Source of the DNA: a virus
Reading direction: 5' to 3' (one strand)
Length of the DNA stretch: 64,000 nucleotides
Virus record (IMG/VR): IMGVR_UViG_3300025759_000073
Coordinates: 1-64,000 of that record
This document shows positions 47,303-55,204 of the stretch, in pieces (the first letter of the stretch is position 1; every line of letters begins with the position of its first letter). Below the pieces are notes generated by a model, which saw only the letters and a program-made list of their open reading frames with translations, ran no database searches and was not told the origin of the DNA. A program made the position numbers and the translations under genes.

Positions 47303-50300
47303 TTATTGATTTACTCTCGCAAATCCATCAACTCTATCAATATCAATTGTTGAATCAACAATGTCCTTGAGAGAATCCATATGACTTATGATCAAAACCG
47401 TTTTAAAGTAGTTTTTAATCATTTGAAGTATTCTAGTGAAGCCTTCCAAGTTATTTTCATCCAAAGCTGTTCCCGGCTCATCTAAGATGAAAATATCGCT
47501 TTTTGGAAGAGAAGAGACATTCAACAGGGCCAGTCTTATAGCCATAGCAGCAATGGACTTTTCGGCTCCAGAACCTAATTCTAGAGGTCTAGGATCGTGC
47601 CCTTGATGTTGGATAAGAATGTTCAATTTCTTTTCTTCTGTTTCAAAGAAAACTTCAAAATCAACAACCCCTGTCAAGATCTTTTGAACCTCTTCGTTGA
47701 TCTTTGGGAGTCTTTTTTTGATAATCTCGTATGAGATGCCAGAGTTGTGATAGCAAGTCATGAACAAATGATATGCTGCAAACTTCTTTTTATTTTCTTC
47801 ATACTCTTCGGCTTCTTTTTTGACAGTTTCCAGTTTTTGCTCAATCTGACCCTTAACGGTGTGAAGATGAATATACTCTGCTTCGCAGGTGTTATATTCG
47901 TTTTCTTTTTGTTTGAGGTCTTTTTTAAGCTGCTTCTCTTCTTTTATCAAAGCTTCGAGATTTTCAATCGCTTCCTTGTTATCTTCGTATTCTTTAATAT
48001 CAGACCTCAATTCAGAAATAATGCTTTCAGTAGATGAAATCTTGGTTTCACCTTGAAGCACTTTGTTCTTCAATTTAAGCAGTTCAGAGCTAACTTTGTC
48101 CTTTTTCTCAACTAACTTCTCATAGTTTTGAACATACTCTTCTGCTTTCTTATATTCGTCACCATCAATGTAATCCTGTGCTTCTTCTTTTTCTTTTTGA
48201 AGTCCTTTCAAGGCCAACTCCAACTCTGAAACTGTTGTTTTTGCAACAAAAGCATCTTTGATAAATTTGCAAGTTTTAAACTGATCTCCACAGGGAACCT
48301 GATCGAGAAGAGAGATCTTTTTCTCTTCCATTTTCTTCTTGATTTCCTCTTGTTTTACCTCATTTAAGATCAATTTAACTTGCTTTGCTTTCTCTTTACC
48401 AACCTCGTAAGATTGGTAGTATTCTTCCGGATCAAAAGTGGAAAGGAACTCTTTGATTTTGTTCAAATAAGCACTTTTTTCTTCTTTTTGCCCTTCCAAA
48501 TTAGCTTGGCTTGCTCTCAAGGTTTCCAAGATTTGATTAGAGTTTTTCAACTCTTTTCTGCACTTCTCAACATTGATGATTTTTGCTGGAACTGACTTGA
48601 TTTTGTGCTCTAAAAGAGAAAGCTCTTTTTCCATTCCTTTCTTCTCATTTTTCAGTATATCGCAGCATTCCTTTTTCTCATCTAGATCTAATTGGTTGTA
48701 GATTAGTGCGCTTTGTTGTTCAAAAATCTCATCTTTGAAGTTTCTTTCTTCTTCTTTTTTGATCAAAGCTTTAAGGTCTCTGGAATCTTCCTTTGCCGCT
48801 TTGAATTTTTCTTCAAAAAACACCAAATCTAGGAATTTTGCCAAGATTTCCTTGCGTTTGGTAGAGCCTTCATTTACAAACTGCAATGCTCCGTGTTGTG
48901 CTGACATTGATGTAATCAGAAAATCTTCAATTGAGCCAATATATTTGCGAATATTCCTATCTGTCTCCGCCCTTGTATTTCCATTCAATTCTACAACTTT
49001 TTTCGCAGCAGGGTCAAAACAAGAAAAATCAACATTCACTTTTGCTTCATCTGTTGTCTTTCCTTTGAGCTTTTTTACATACTTTTCAATGCTTCTGGAA
49101 ATAGTGTACTCTTCCCCTCCAATGTCAAATTTAAGTTCAATGTTTGCATCTGTCTTATTTTGGTTGATAAAGGAAATATTCTTCTTTGCCGGCTTTGAAG
49201 TGGTGTTAAACGCACCCAAGAGGAAAGAGTCAATAATACTGGACTTTCCAGAGTAGTTCTTCCCAAAGATTCCAATGATTCCTTTCATTTTTTCAAAGTC
49301 TAGAGAGTTATCACCCCCATAGTTGAAAAGGTTTTCCCATTCCATAGACTTCATCTTCCAGTTCAAATTGCGAAGTTGATCATCACTACCTTCAACTAAT
49401 GAATTATATTTTGCATTAAGCTCTACGACCTTGTCCATAATATCATCTTCAACTTCAAACTCTTCAAGGTACTCTTTCATAAGCTTTTTCTGGACTTCTA
49501 CATCGCGAAGGTTTTCAATCTCGCCGTCCTTTAGATCAACATTTTTTTTAGCCAACTCTGCTTTGCTCAAGTGGGTGACAGACTCTGCTTTAAAGTTGAT
49601 TTTAGCGTCTTCAATAGCTTTTTTAAGAACGTCAAGTGTGATGTTGCTTTCAGACACCAATCGAATCCTAGCTCCGGCCTTTGGATTGGCTGATTTTGGA
49701 ATCTTTCCTTTCTTAGTCAACTTGATCGTAACAAAAGGCTTTGGATTCTCCAGAAGAATGTGTCGAACAGAAAACTTGTCTTTGTCTTCGATCTCCCAAA
49801 CCAAAAAACCTTTGTCGTCTGTTTCGCCAAAGTTTTGTTGCACGGTTGACCCGGCATACCTGATCTTTCCTTTGCGATCGATCTTCTGATTTGTCTTGTG
49901 GATGTCTCCCAGAAAGCCATAATCGAACTTTTTAAGGTCTTCAATCTCAACATCGCCGTGTTCGATCACATATCCAACATCTGTTACCGACCCTTTGACC
50001 GCTCCATGGTAAAGAGCAATGTTGATCCGATCAGGATCTTGTGTTAGATCCCAATTGTCTTCGTCAAAGATGCTCAACACATTCAGCGTAAAGGGCTCTG
50101 TAAGCCTTATTTTAGCCGCCTTCTTGATCAAATGGAGGTTAGCTATACCTAGGGCATCTACAATGGGAGAAATGGCATCCTGACGGCTTTTATTGCGCAG
50201 GTTTCCATCGTGGTTCCCCAAGATGATATAAGTTGGCGCAATTGCTGCCAAGTTCTTGAAGAAATCGGAGCAGATTTCAACAAATTCTGGTGAGATTTGG

Positions 50301-50452
50301 GTTTTGGTGTGAGCAATATCACCACAATGAATAATATAATCTGGCCTTTCTCTTTTCAACTCTTTATAAAGTTGCTTGAAAACTAGATCATACTCGTAGT
50401 GATATTTAAGGTTTTTAATGTGGGTGTCTGCAATATGGGCAAACTTAGTCAT
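47303..50452 (-). CDS. gp47-gp46: single-chain Mre11-Rad50-type nuclease/ATPase (gp47-gp46 fusion)
   Basis: A 1049-residue fusion. Residues 1-330 are a metallophosphatase: HIADTH (D9, H11), CGDIAH near 45, GNHD (79-82) and a later GSTVQQNFGE. Residues 340-1049 are an SMC-type ATPase: Walker A GKNYSGKSS (about 395-403), two coiled-coil arms, a hook-like PCGDQFKTC (about 720), signature ELGSGAEKSIAAMAIRLAL (about 960) and Walker B IFILDEPGTALD (about 985-995). T4 makes these as gp47 and gp46. The complex resects DNA ends for UvsX. I start at ATG 50452, since GGAGG lies five bases before it. Confidence 0.93.
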   Translation of the reverse strand: MTKFAHIADTHIKNLKYHYEYDLVFKQLYKELKRERPDYIIHCGDIAHTKTQISPEFVEICSDFFKNLAAIAPTYIILGNHDGNLRNKSRQDAISPIVDALGIANLHLIKKAAKIRLTEPFTLNVLSIFDEDNWDLTQDPDRINIALYHGAVKGSVTDVGYVIEHGDVEIEDLKKFDYGFLGDIHKTNQKIDRKGKIRYAGSTVQQNFGETDDKGFLVWEIEDKDKFSVRHILLENPKPFVTIKLTKKGKIPKSANPKAGARIRLVSESNITLDVLKKAIEDAKINFKAESVTHLSKAELAKKNVDLKDGEIENLRDVEVQKKLMKEYLEEFEVEDDIMDKVVELNAKYNSLVEGSDDQLRNLNWKMKSMEWENLFNYGGDNSLDFEKMKGIIGIFGKNYSGKSSIIDSFLLGAFNTTSKPAKKNISFINQNKTDANIELKFDIGGEEYTISRSIEKYVKKLKGKTTDEAKVNVDFSCFDPAAKKVVELNGNTRAETDRNIRKYIGSIEDFLITSMSAQHGALQFVNEGSTKRKEILAKFLDLVFFEEKFKAAKEDSRDLKALIKKEEERNFKDEIFEQQSALIYNQLDLDEKKECCDILKNEKKGMEKELSLLEHKIKSVPAKIINVEKCRKELKNSNQILETLRASQANLEGQKEEKSAYLNKIKEFLSTFDPEEYYQSYEVGKEKAKQVKLILNEVKQEEIKKKMEEKKISLLDQVPCGDQFKTCKFIKDAFVAKTTVSELELALKGLQKEKEEAQDYIDGDEYKKAEEYVQNYEKLVEKKDKVSSELLKLKNKVLQGETKISSTESIISELRSDIKEYEDNKEAIENLEALIKEEKQLKKDLKQKENEYNTCEAEYIHLHTVKGQIEQKLETVKKEAEEYEENKKKFAAYHLFMTCYHNSGISYEIIKKRLPKINEEVQKILTGVVDFEVFFETEEKKLNILIQHQGHDPRPLELGSGAEKSIAAMAIRLALLNVSSLPKSDIFILDEPGTALDENNLEGFTRILQMIKNYFKTVLIISHMDSLKDIVDSTIDIDRVDGFARVNQ

Positions 50453-50840
50453 TGAAGCCTCCATTTTTAACTTTTTCTATTGTTTCGCTGATTTCACTTC
50501 TGACAACATTAAATATTGCCGGTGACAGGTTGTACAACTCTTTAAATGCTTCGTCTCGCCAAAGATCAACATCTTTCTCCCTTTTATCAAATTCTTTTTC
50601 CAAAGCATAATCTGTATAATCTGGATTTACTCTTTTGAAGCTTTCTTTTTGCTCTTGTATCTCCCTTCTAGTATCGACATAAACTTGCAAAAGAAAAGAA
50701 AGAGATAAATACATTGCAGATTTCATAATTTTATACGCTTGTGCCACACCCACGACAAATTGTAGGCTCATGTAGGCCAGAATACCACCTAAAAACCAGA
50801 CCAACTCATAAACACCTTGTTGTTTCAAAAATTCAATCAT
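50445..50840 (-). CDS. membrane-anchored helical protein, hypothetical
   Basis: A 131-residue protein with one or two hydrophobic segments at the start (YELVWFLGGILAYMSLQFVV and MYLSLSFLLQVYV) and then charged helices (EKEFDKREKDVDLWRDEAFK). TAGGAG lies before ATG 50840. It sits between primase and the gp47-gp46 fusion, so it might tether replication or repair proteins at the membrane, but there is no direct evidence. No family recognised. Confidence 0.6.
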   Translation of the reverse strand: MIEFLKQQGVYELVWFLGGILAYMSLQFVVGVAQAYKIMKSAMYLSLSFLLQVYVDTRREIQEQKESFKRVNPDYTDYALEKEFDKREKDVDLWRDEAFKELYNLSPAIFNVVRSEISETIEKVKNGGFND

Positions 50841-50849
50841 TTGTGTCTC

Positions 50850-51773
50850 CTATATGTTAATCATTGAAAATAAAGTATCAAATCTAACTTCAACTGCTGT
50901 CATTTTTAGCCTTTGATATTCATATTTTGAAATGTCGTTCAAATCTTTTCCTTCTGGGACTTCTATTTTCCAAACGTCTACTCCATATTTGATCAAGCTT
51001 GAAATAATGTCAAGCTCTTTTTTGTAAGCATCTGGATCTAAAGCAATAAAAACCTTTTTGGCTTTTTCGACAATCTTTTGAAAAAGGTCTGACCTTTCTG
51101 AAAGGGTTGATCCTAAGATTGGGATCATATTCTTTTCGTGAATTGCATCAAAAACACCCTCGACCAAGATGATTGGCTTTTCCCAATCAATTAAAAGGTC
51201 ATTAAAAACAATATCTTTTGATGCTTTTGGGTTTTTGTACTTTTTCCAATCTTTTTCATATGTTCTTGAAACAAAATAACTAACATCCCCTTCATCATCA
51301 AAAGAAGGAATGATTATTCTTCCTTTGTATTCTCCCGATGGGCAATACCCAACCTTCCATTCTAAGATCTTTTCTTGTGAAAAGCCTCTTGATTTAAGAT
51401 AATTCAAAGGCTTTTGAGAATAAAGGTCAATTGACCCTGTGAAAAGCGGCTTGTACTCTTTTGGCAGATCGATCTTTTGCTTGATCTTCTCTTGTACCGT
51501 TGAGCCAGTGATCATCAGTTCAAAATCACGAACATCGATCTGATTTGTGATCTTAAGCCATTCTTGCTGGTTATCAAATGATCCAAATCTTTTTAGAAGG
51601 TAATAGACGTTTTTACCACTTGTGTCACAAACCCAACATTTGAATACGTTCTTAGAGATGTTCACAGACATTTTTGGCTTATGGTGCTTGCAGAAAGGAC
51701 AATAGAAAAGATGCTCGCTCCCTTTGGAGTAAGCATAATCTAATGTGTTTTTAAGGATGGATAGTTCTTTCAT
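50850..51773 (-). CDS. DnaG-type primase (CHC2 zinc finger plus Toprim)
   Basis: A 307-residue primase that makes RNA primers for lagging-strand synthesis. The N-terminal zinc finger is CPFCKHHK (C25, C28, H30/H31) with CWVC (C46, C49). The Toprim part has LVEGVFDAI (E205) and FIALDPDAY (D246, D248), preceded by GRIIIPSFDD and YFVSRTY. It is shorter than DnaG because the helicase-binding end is missing; close in size to T4 gp61 (342). AAAGGAAG precedes ATG 51773 and a perfect consensus promoter lies 30-58 nt upstream. Confidence 0.92.
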   Translation of the reverse strand: MKELSILKNTLDYAYSKGSEHLFYCPFCKHHKPKMSVNISKNVFKCWVCDTSGKNVYYLLKRFGSFDNQQEWLKITNQIDVRDFELMITGSTVQEKIKQKIDLPKEYKPLFTGSIDLYSQKPLNYLKSRGFSQEKILEWKVGYCPSGEYKGRIIIPSFDDEGDVSYFVSRTYEKDWKKYKNPKASKDIVFNDLLIDWEKPIILVEGVFDAIHEKNMIPILGSTLSERSDLFQKIVEKAKKVFIALDPDAYKKELDIISSLIKYGVDVWKIEVPEGKDLNDISKYEYQRLKMTAVEVRFDTLFSMINI

Positions 51774-51802
51774 GTGTGGCTTCCTTTGAAAAAGTTACAC
51801 AC

Positions 51803-51831
51803 ATTATATCAAGGATGGGGGGTGTTGTCAA
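51803..51831 (-). promoter_or_regulatory. perfect sigma-70 consensus promoter for primase
   Basis: Read on the minus strand: TTGACA (51831-51826), a 17-nt spacer containing CCCCCC, then TATAAT (51808-51803). Both hexamers are exact consensus. It lies in the 71-nt gap before the primase gene, so primase and the nuclease fusion can be made early despite lying inside the late region. Confidence 0.88.
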
Positions 51832-51844
51832 GAGGTTTATTTTC

Positions 51845-52303
51845 TCATCCCATAGGATAATCTTCCATATTCCCACTGTCTTCGTAAATAATAGCGCCAC
51901 CACCGGGAGAATACACATATCTTTTCCATGTTCCTTCACTAACATTAGTCGAATCTGAGAAGAACGAGGACTTCTTCTTAAGGTTAAATTTAATAACTTG
52001 TGTATAGTAACCTGTTTCTTCTCTTAACTCTCCACTTAAGATATCTTCTCTTGTCGCAGGAGGAAGAGGAGGGACATCTTCCGGCGCGAGTTCCACCGAA
52101 TACTGCTTGTTGCGTCCGACCTGCTTGGCTAAACTGTGATGGTCATATTTCTTAAGTTTTTCTAGATGTTGCTTATAGGCTTTCTGATCGGGTCGGCCCT
52201 TCCTATCTACAAAGTTACTCTGATCATAATCCCGCACTTCTCTTTCTTCCCTAAGTAACTCCTCCTTGATGATCTTCATTAGAAACTTCTTGGTGATTTT
52301 CAT
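51845..52303 (-). CDS. hypothetical protein with capsid-targeting-like N-terminus
   Basis: A 152-residue protein starting MKITKKFLMKIIKEELLREE, the clearest case here of the short amphipathic segment with I-K-E and L-R-E sites that gp21-type protease could cut. The remainder is polar (YDQSNFVDRKGRPDQKAYKQ, then a Tyr/Gly-rich end). A CTATTTAT copy lies 63 nt before its start, inside the RuvC-like gene, so it may have a late promoter of its own. Function unknown; possible internal head protein. Confidence 0.6.
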   Translation of the reverse strand: MKITKKFLMKIIKEELLREEREVRDYDQSNFVDRKGRPDQKAYKQHLEKLKKYDHHSLAKQVGRNKQYSVELAPEDVPPLPPATREDILSGELREETGYYTQVIKFNLKKKSSFFSDSTNVSEGTWKRYVYSPGGGAIIYEDSGNMEDYPMG

Positions 52304-52818
52304 TTATTTGCTCTCCTTTTTAAAAATCCTGATTTTGCAATGACAATTGCGTCTGACATATCGTAATAAATAGGTTTTGGATTTCCTTTTTTCGTATATT
52401 CCGGATTGATTAACCCTTCTTTCACCAAAACCCCTAGAACAAAGGGCTTTGCCTTTTGGCCTTTTGGAACTTTGATACCGCAATCTTTTCTTGCGGAGGA
52501 AGCCGAAATGTATTCTGGGGGCATTCCATAGACCTCATAACAGAACCAAGATACAATCCCATTGAAAGCAGACAATGTTGAAAGAACTTTTGCAGAGGAG
52601 AAGCCTGATCTAAAAGATTGTAAAGACTTTTCAATATAAATGTTATTAATATCATATTCTTTTTTTAATTCTTCAAGTTTTTCTTTTACTTTTTCTGCTT
52701 TTTCATACATATTTTTGTATTTTCTTGTGTCAACAGCAGCATTGTACACAATATTTTCTTCTTTGTCAAGTACACAAATTCCAGTTATGCTTGTGCTAAC
52801 ATCCAAACCTAATATCAT
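52300..52818 (-). CDS. RuvC-like resolvase / RNase H-fold nuclease
   Basis: A 172-residue protein with the four acidic residues of RuvC-type nucleases in order: GLDVSTSITGICVLD (D6), IYIEKSL (E63), and MSDAIVIA (D153/D156). It would cut Holliday or Y junctions before packaging, the job of T4 endonuclease VII, which I do not see here. The middle helix-rich part (GFSSAKVLSTLSAFNGIVSW) also fits RuvC. TTTGGAGG precedes ATG 52818. It is first in the nucleic-acid block. Confidence 0.82.
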   Translation of the reverse strand: MILGLDVSTSITGICVLDKEENIVYNAAVDTRKYKNMYEKAEKVKEKLEELKKEYDINNIYIEKSLQSFRSGFSSAKVLSTLSAFNGIVSWFCYEVYGMPPEYISASSARKDCGIKVPKGQKAKPFVLGVLVKEGLINPEYTKKGNPKPIYYDMSDAIVIAKSGFLKRRANK

Positions 52819-52836
52819 TTAAACCTCCAAAGATAT

Positions 52837-52842
52837 ATTATA
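52837..52842 (-). promoter_or_regulatory. extended -10 promoter element before the RuvC-like gene
   Basis: The minus strand reads TGGTATAAT: an exact TATAAT with the TGn extension that can replace a strong -35 box. No good TTGACA lies 17 nt upstream. It ends about 19 nt before ATG 52818. Proposed early start for the nucleic-acid block. Confidence 0.55.
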
Positions 52843-52847
52843 CCACA

Positions 52848-54038
52848 TTATAAGTCCATTTTTAACTTAAATGTGAATGAATCTTTTTCTCTTTTTCTAA
52901 CAGGATTTGCCAAGTTAGCAACTGCGATCAAGTTCTTGTATTCGTCATAAATGCCAATTTTGGTGATATAAGTGATCTTTTCAAACGAACCGGTGGTCTG
53001 TGTAAAAGAAGAAGACACGATATTCTTGATTGCTCTTTCTGGATTTTCTTTGTAATAAAGAGAGCCCGTTGTAATTGTCGGTAATGTTGAGCTAGAAGAG
53101 ATAAAAGTTGGATTATTTGAGTAATTCAATTCTCCTCTGTTGGCGTGAGCTAGCATAGTTAAGTTTGGAATCTTCTCTGTTGCTTGAAAGTCCAAAGTAT
53201 AGCTGGAAGAAGGCGTTGAGATACCTGTAAAAGTCTCTGATAAGGCACTTCCGTAGTAAATCCACTTGGGATTGTCGTTTCCATCGCCGGTGTAATCTTC
53301 TTGGTGGCTGGCATCCAAGGCCCAAGCCCCTGTGAGAAGGATAAACCCTTCATTATAAAGAACCAGTCCTGCTACTTTACCATCATTTGCTGCGATTGTT
53401 CCGGAAACTTGAACCAATTCGCCTCTTTCGTTTTTATAATCTGTCAATTCCGCAACCATTGTGCCAGAGACATAATATTTTAAAGAAACAGAGCCCTTTT
53501 TAATGTTATTTCCAGTAATAATTGCAGGAATATTGATCAAATTAACGTTTTCTTCGTCCAAATTCCTTGTTCTATAGGCCGAACCAGCAGGGATCTGACC
53601 TGAATAATTGAAATGAGGGCTCATCGGGCGATAATGATTGATTGTATTCTTCAAAGAGCGCAGCTTGTGTTTTACAGAAGTGTCGCCACTTTCAAAATAA
53701 AACAAACTGATCGACGAAGAAAGTGGATAAGACCCTGTAATGGAGCCCGTAATCTGCTGAACCTGAGAAGCTGTCGGCAAAGTGGATAAAGCAAATGTCT
53801 GATCATACCTAGGATAAACAAAAGGATAGATCAAATTGCCAGAAGCTCGGTTGACGTTTAGTTCGTAAAGGTTGACATAGCCCGGTGGAACATTTGTAAC
53901 GCTAGACGAGTAAGTTCCAGACATTGGCTCATGTTCATTAAGGTAGAGATCATTCTGATAAATGAAAAAATTATAGGAAGGTCTCGCTACCAAAGTATTA
54001 AGCAGGGTGTCGCCCTTGTTAAATTTATACAAAGACAC
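52848..54038 (-). CDS. virion protein, paralogue of the gene at 54058-55188
   Basis: A 396-residue Ser/Tyr/Thr-rich beta protein with GTG start 54038 and an ideal AAGGAGG. The last 40 residues (ITYITKIGIYDEYKNLIAVA, NLANPVRKREKDSFTFKLKM) align with the last 40 of the next upstream gene (ITTVGLYNGADQLLAVAKLS, KPIENNPAQALKIKVRLDY), so the two are paralogues. The place among large late genes suggests a baseplate edge or fibre-connecting protein. No T4 counterpart recognised. Confidence 0.65.
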   Translation of the reverse strand: MSLYKFNKGDTLLNTLVARPSYNFFIYQNDLYLNEHEPMSGTYSSSVTNVPPGYVNLYELNVNRASGNLIYPFVYPRYDQTFALSTLPTASQVQQITGSITGSYPLSSSISLFYFESGDTSVKHKLRSLKNTINHYRPMSPHFNYSGQIPAGSAYRTRNLDEENVNLINIPAIITGNNIKKGSVSLKYYVSGTMVAELTDYKNERGELVQVSGTIAANDGKVAGLVLYNEGFILLTGAWALDASHQEDYTGDGNDNPKWIYYGSALSETFTGISTPSSSYTLDFQATEKIPNLTMLAHANRGELNYSNNPTFISSSSTLPTITTGSLYYKENPERAIKNIVSSSFTQTTGSFEKITYITKIGIYDEYKNLIAVANLANPVRKREKDSFTFKLKMDL

Positions 54039-54057
54039 TTTTTACCTCCTTAATAGT

Positions 54058-55188
54058 TTAGTAGTCAAGGCGCACTTTGATTTTCAAGGCTTGTGCGGGG
54101 TTGTTTTCAATTGGCTTGGAAAGCTTTGCAACTGCAAGAAGCTGATCCGCCCCATTGTAAAGGCCGACAGTAGTGATATATGCCTTGGGAGGAGATTGTG
54201 GGTCGTTTCCTTTAACTCTAATCTTGCTTCCGGTCAGATAAGTTGGGTTAGCACTGAAGTTGAAATCTTCCGGCTCAATATCGCAAAAGTACATTGTCGA
54301 AACCAAGTTCGTAGTGTTGTTGAATGTCATATTGTACATTCTTCTGCGAAGTCCAGTTGCAACCTCTTCGATCGAACCCGAAGTCAAAATCTCGTGAATA
54401 TCTTCTTGTCTAGACGAAGAAGAAAGCCAAAGCAGGTTATTGGTAGACGCACTCATAATCCCGCCATTGGCAGATGGCATAAACATCGAAGCAGAAAGAA
54501 CTGCAACACCTGCTTGGTAGTAAATCAAACCACAAGGAGCAGTTTTATCTGTCGGATCAATACCAACGCCGTCCAAAGGAGTTCCTGTGGAGTTGTTTGC
54601 ATAAAGAATGCCATACTCTCCCTTGGGGGAGTTTACTTTGTAAGAAGAAGTTCCGTTAAGGTCTTTGATCTTGATTCTTTGTTCAAACGGAGCACTATAT
54701 CCAGCATCTGATCCGGAAACGCCAAGCTCCAACTCAAACGTTCCTTTTTGAATTCCGTCTTTTGCCAAAAGACGAGCAACGTTGATTGTGATGACTTCAT
54801 CAAACTTTGCACCACCGGTAAGGTCGCCGTCTTTGTCGAAACGATGAATGTTATTGTTAATGTCAAAACCAACAAGAACTTGTGCCATTTCATTATAAAT
54901 GTTGTTCTTCTTGGAGCCGGACACTTCCCCAGTAACACCATCCAAGTCGGAGTTTGTTCCATACCCAGCAGTCAAATCAAAAAGATGGTTTGCCGAGGAG
55001 GAAGCATAAGGATAGTCGTAAACAGATTGGAACATCTCGTGAGTATACTCTTTAATGTTCGAGGTTGTTCCTGCGCCGTTCGGTTCTGCGTATGTCCCAG
55101 ACACAATTGAGCCAGTAATAGGGATGGATTCCCTTAGTTTGGTTGTAATTGGTTGAGTTTTGGTAATTTTTTTAGTCGTACCAGCCAT
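54058..55188 (-). CDS. virion protein, paralogue of the gene at 52848-54038
   Basis: A 376-residue beta-rich protein starting MAGTTKKITKTQPITTKLRE. The C-terminal domain, with METHOD-free motif evidence only, shares ITTVGLYNGADQLLAVAKLS with its downstream paralogue; the N-termini differ, which suggests a shared docking domain with different outer parts. It also has a middle pattern GLIYYQAGVAVLSASMF shared in spirit with VLYNEGFILLTGAW of the other copy. Probable baseplate or fibre component (inference from place). Confidence 0.65.
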   Translation of the reverse strand: MAGTTKKITKTQPITTKLRESIPITGSIVSGTYAEPNGAGTTSNIKEYTHEMFQSVYDYPYASSSANHLFDLTAGYGTNSDLDGVTGEVSGSKKNNIYNEMAQVLVGFDINNNIHRFDKDGDLTGGAKFDEVITINVARLLAKDGIQKGTFELELGVSGSDAGYSAPFEQRIKIKDLNGTSSYKVNSPKGEYGILYANNSTGTPLDGVGIDPTDKTAPCGLIYYQAGVAVLSASMFMPSANGGIMSASTNNLLWLSSSSRQEDIHEILTSGSIEEVATGLRRRMYNMTFNNTTNLVSTMYFCDIEPEDFNFSANPTYLTGSKIRVKGNDPQSPPKAYITTVGLYNGADQLLAVAKLSKPIENNPAQALKIKVRLDY

Positions 55189-55204
55189 TTTTTATCCCTT
55201 TGAA

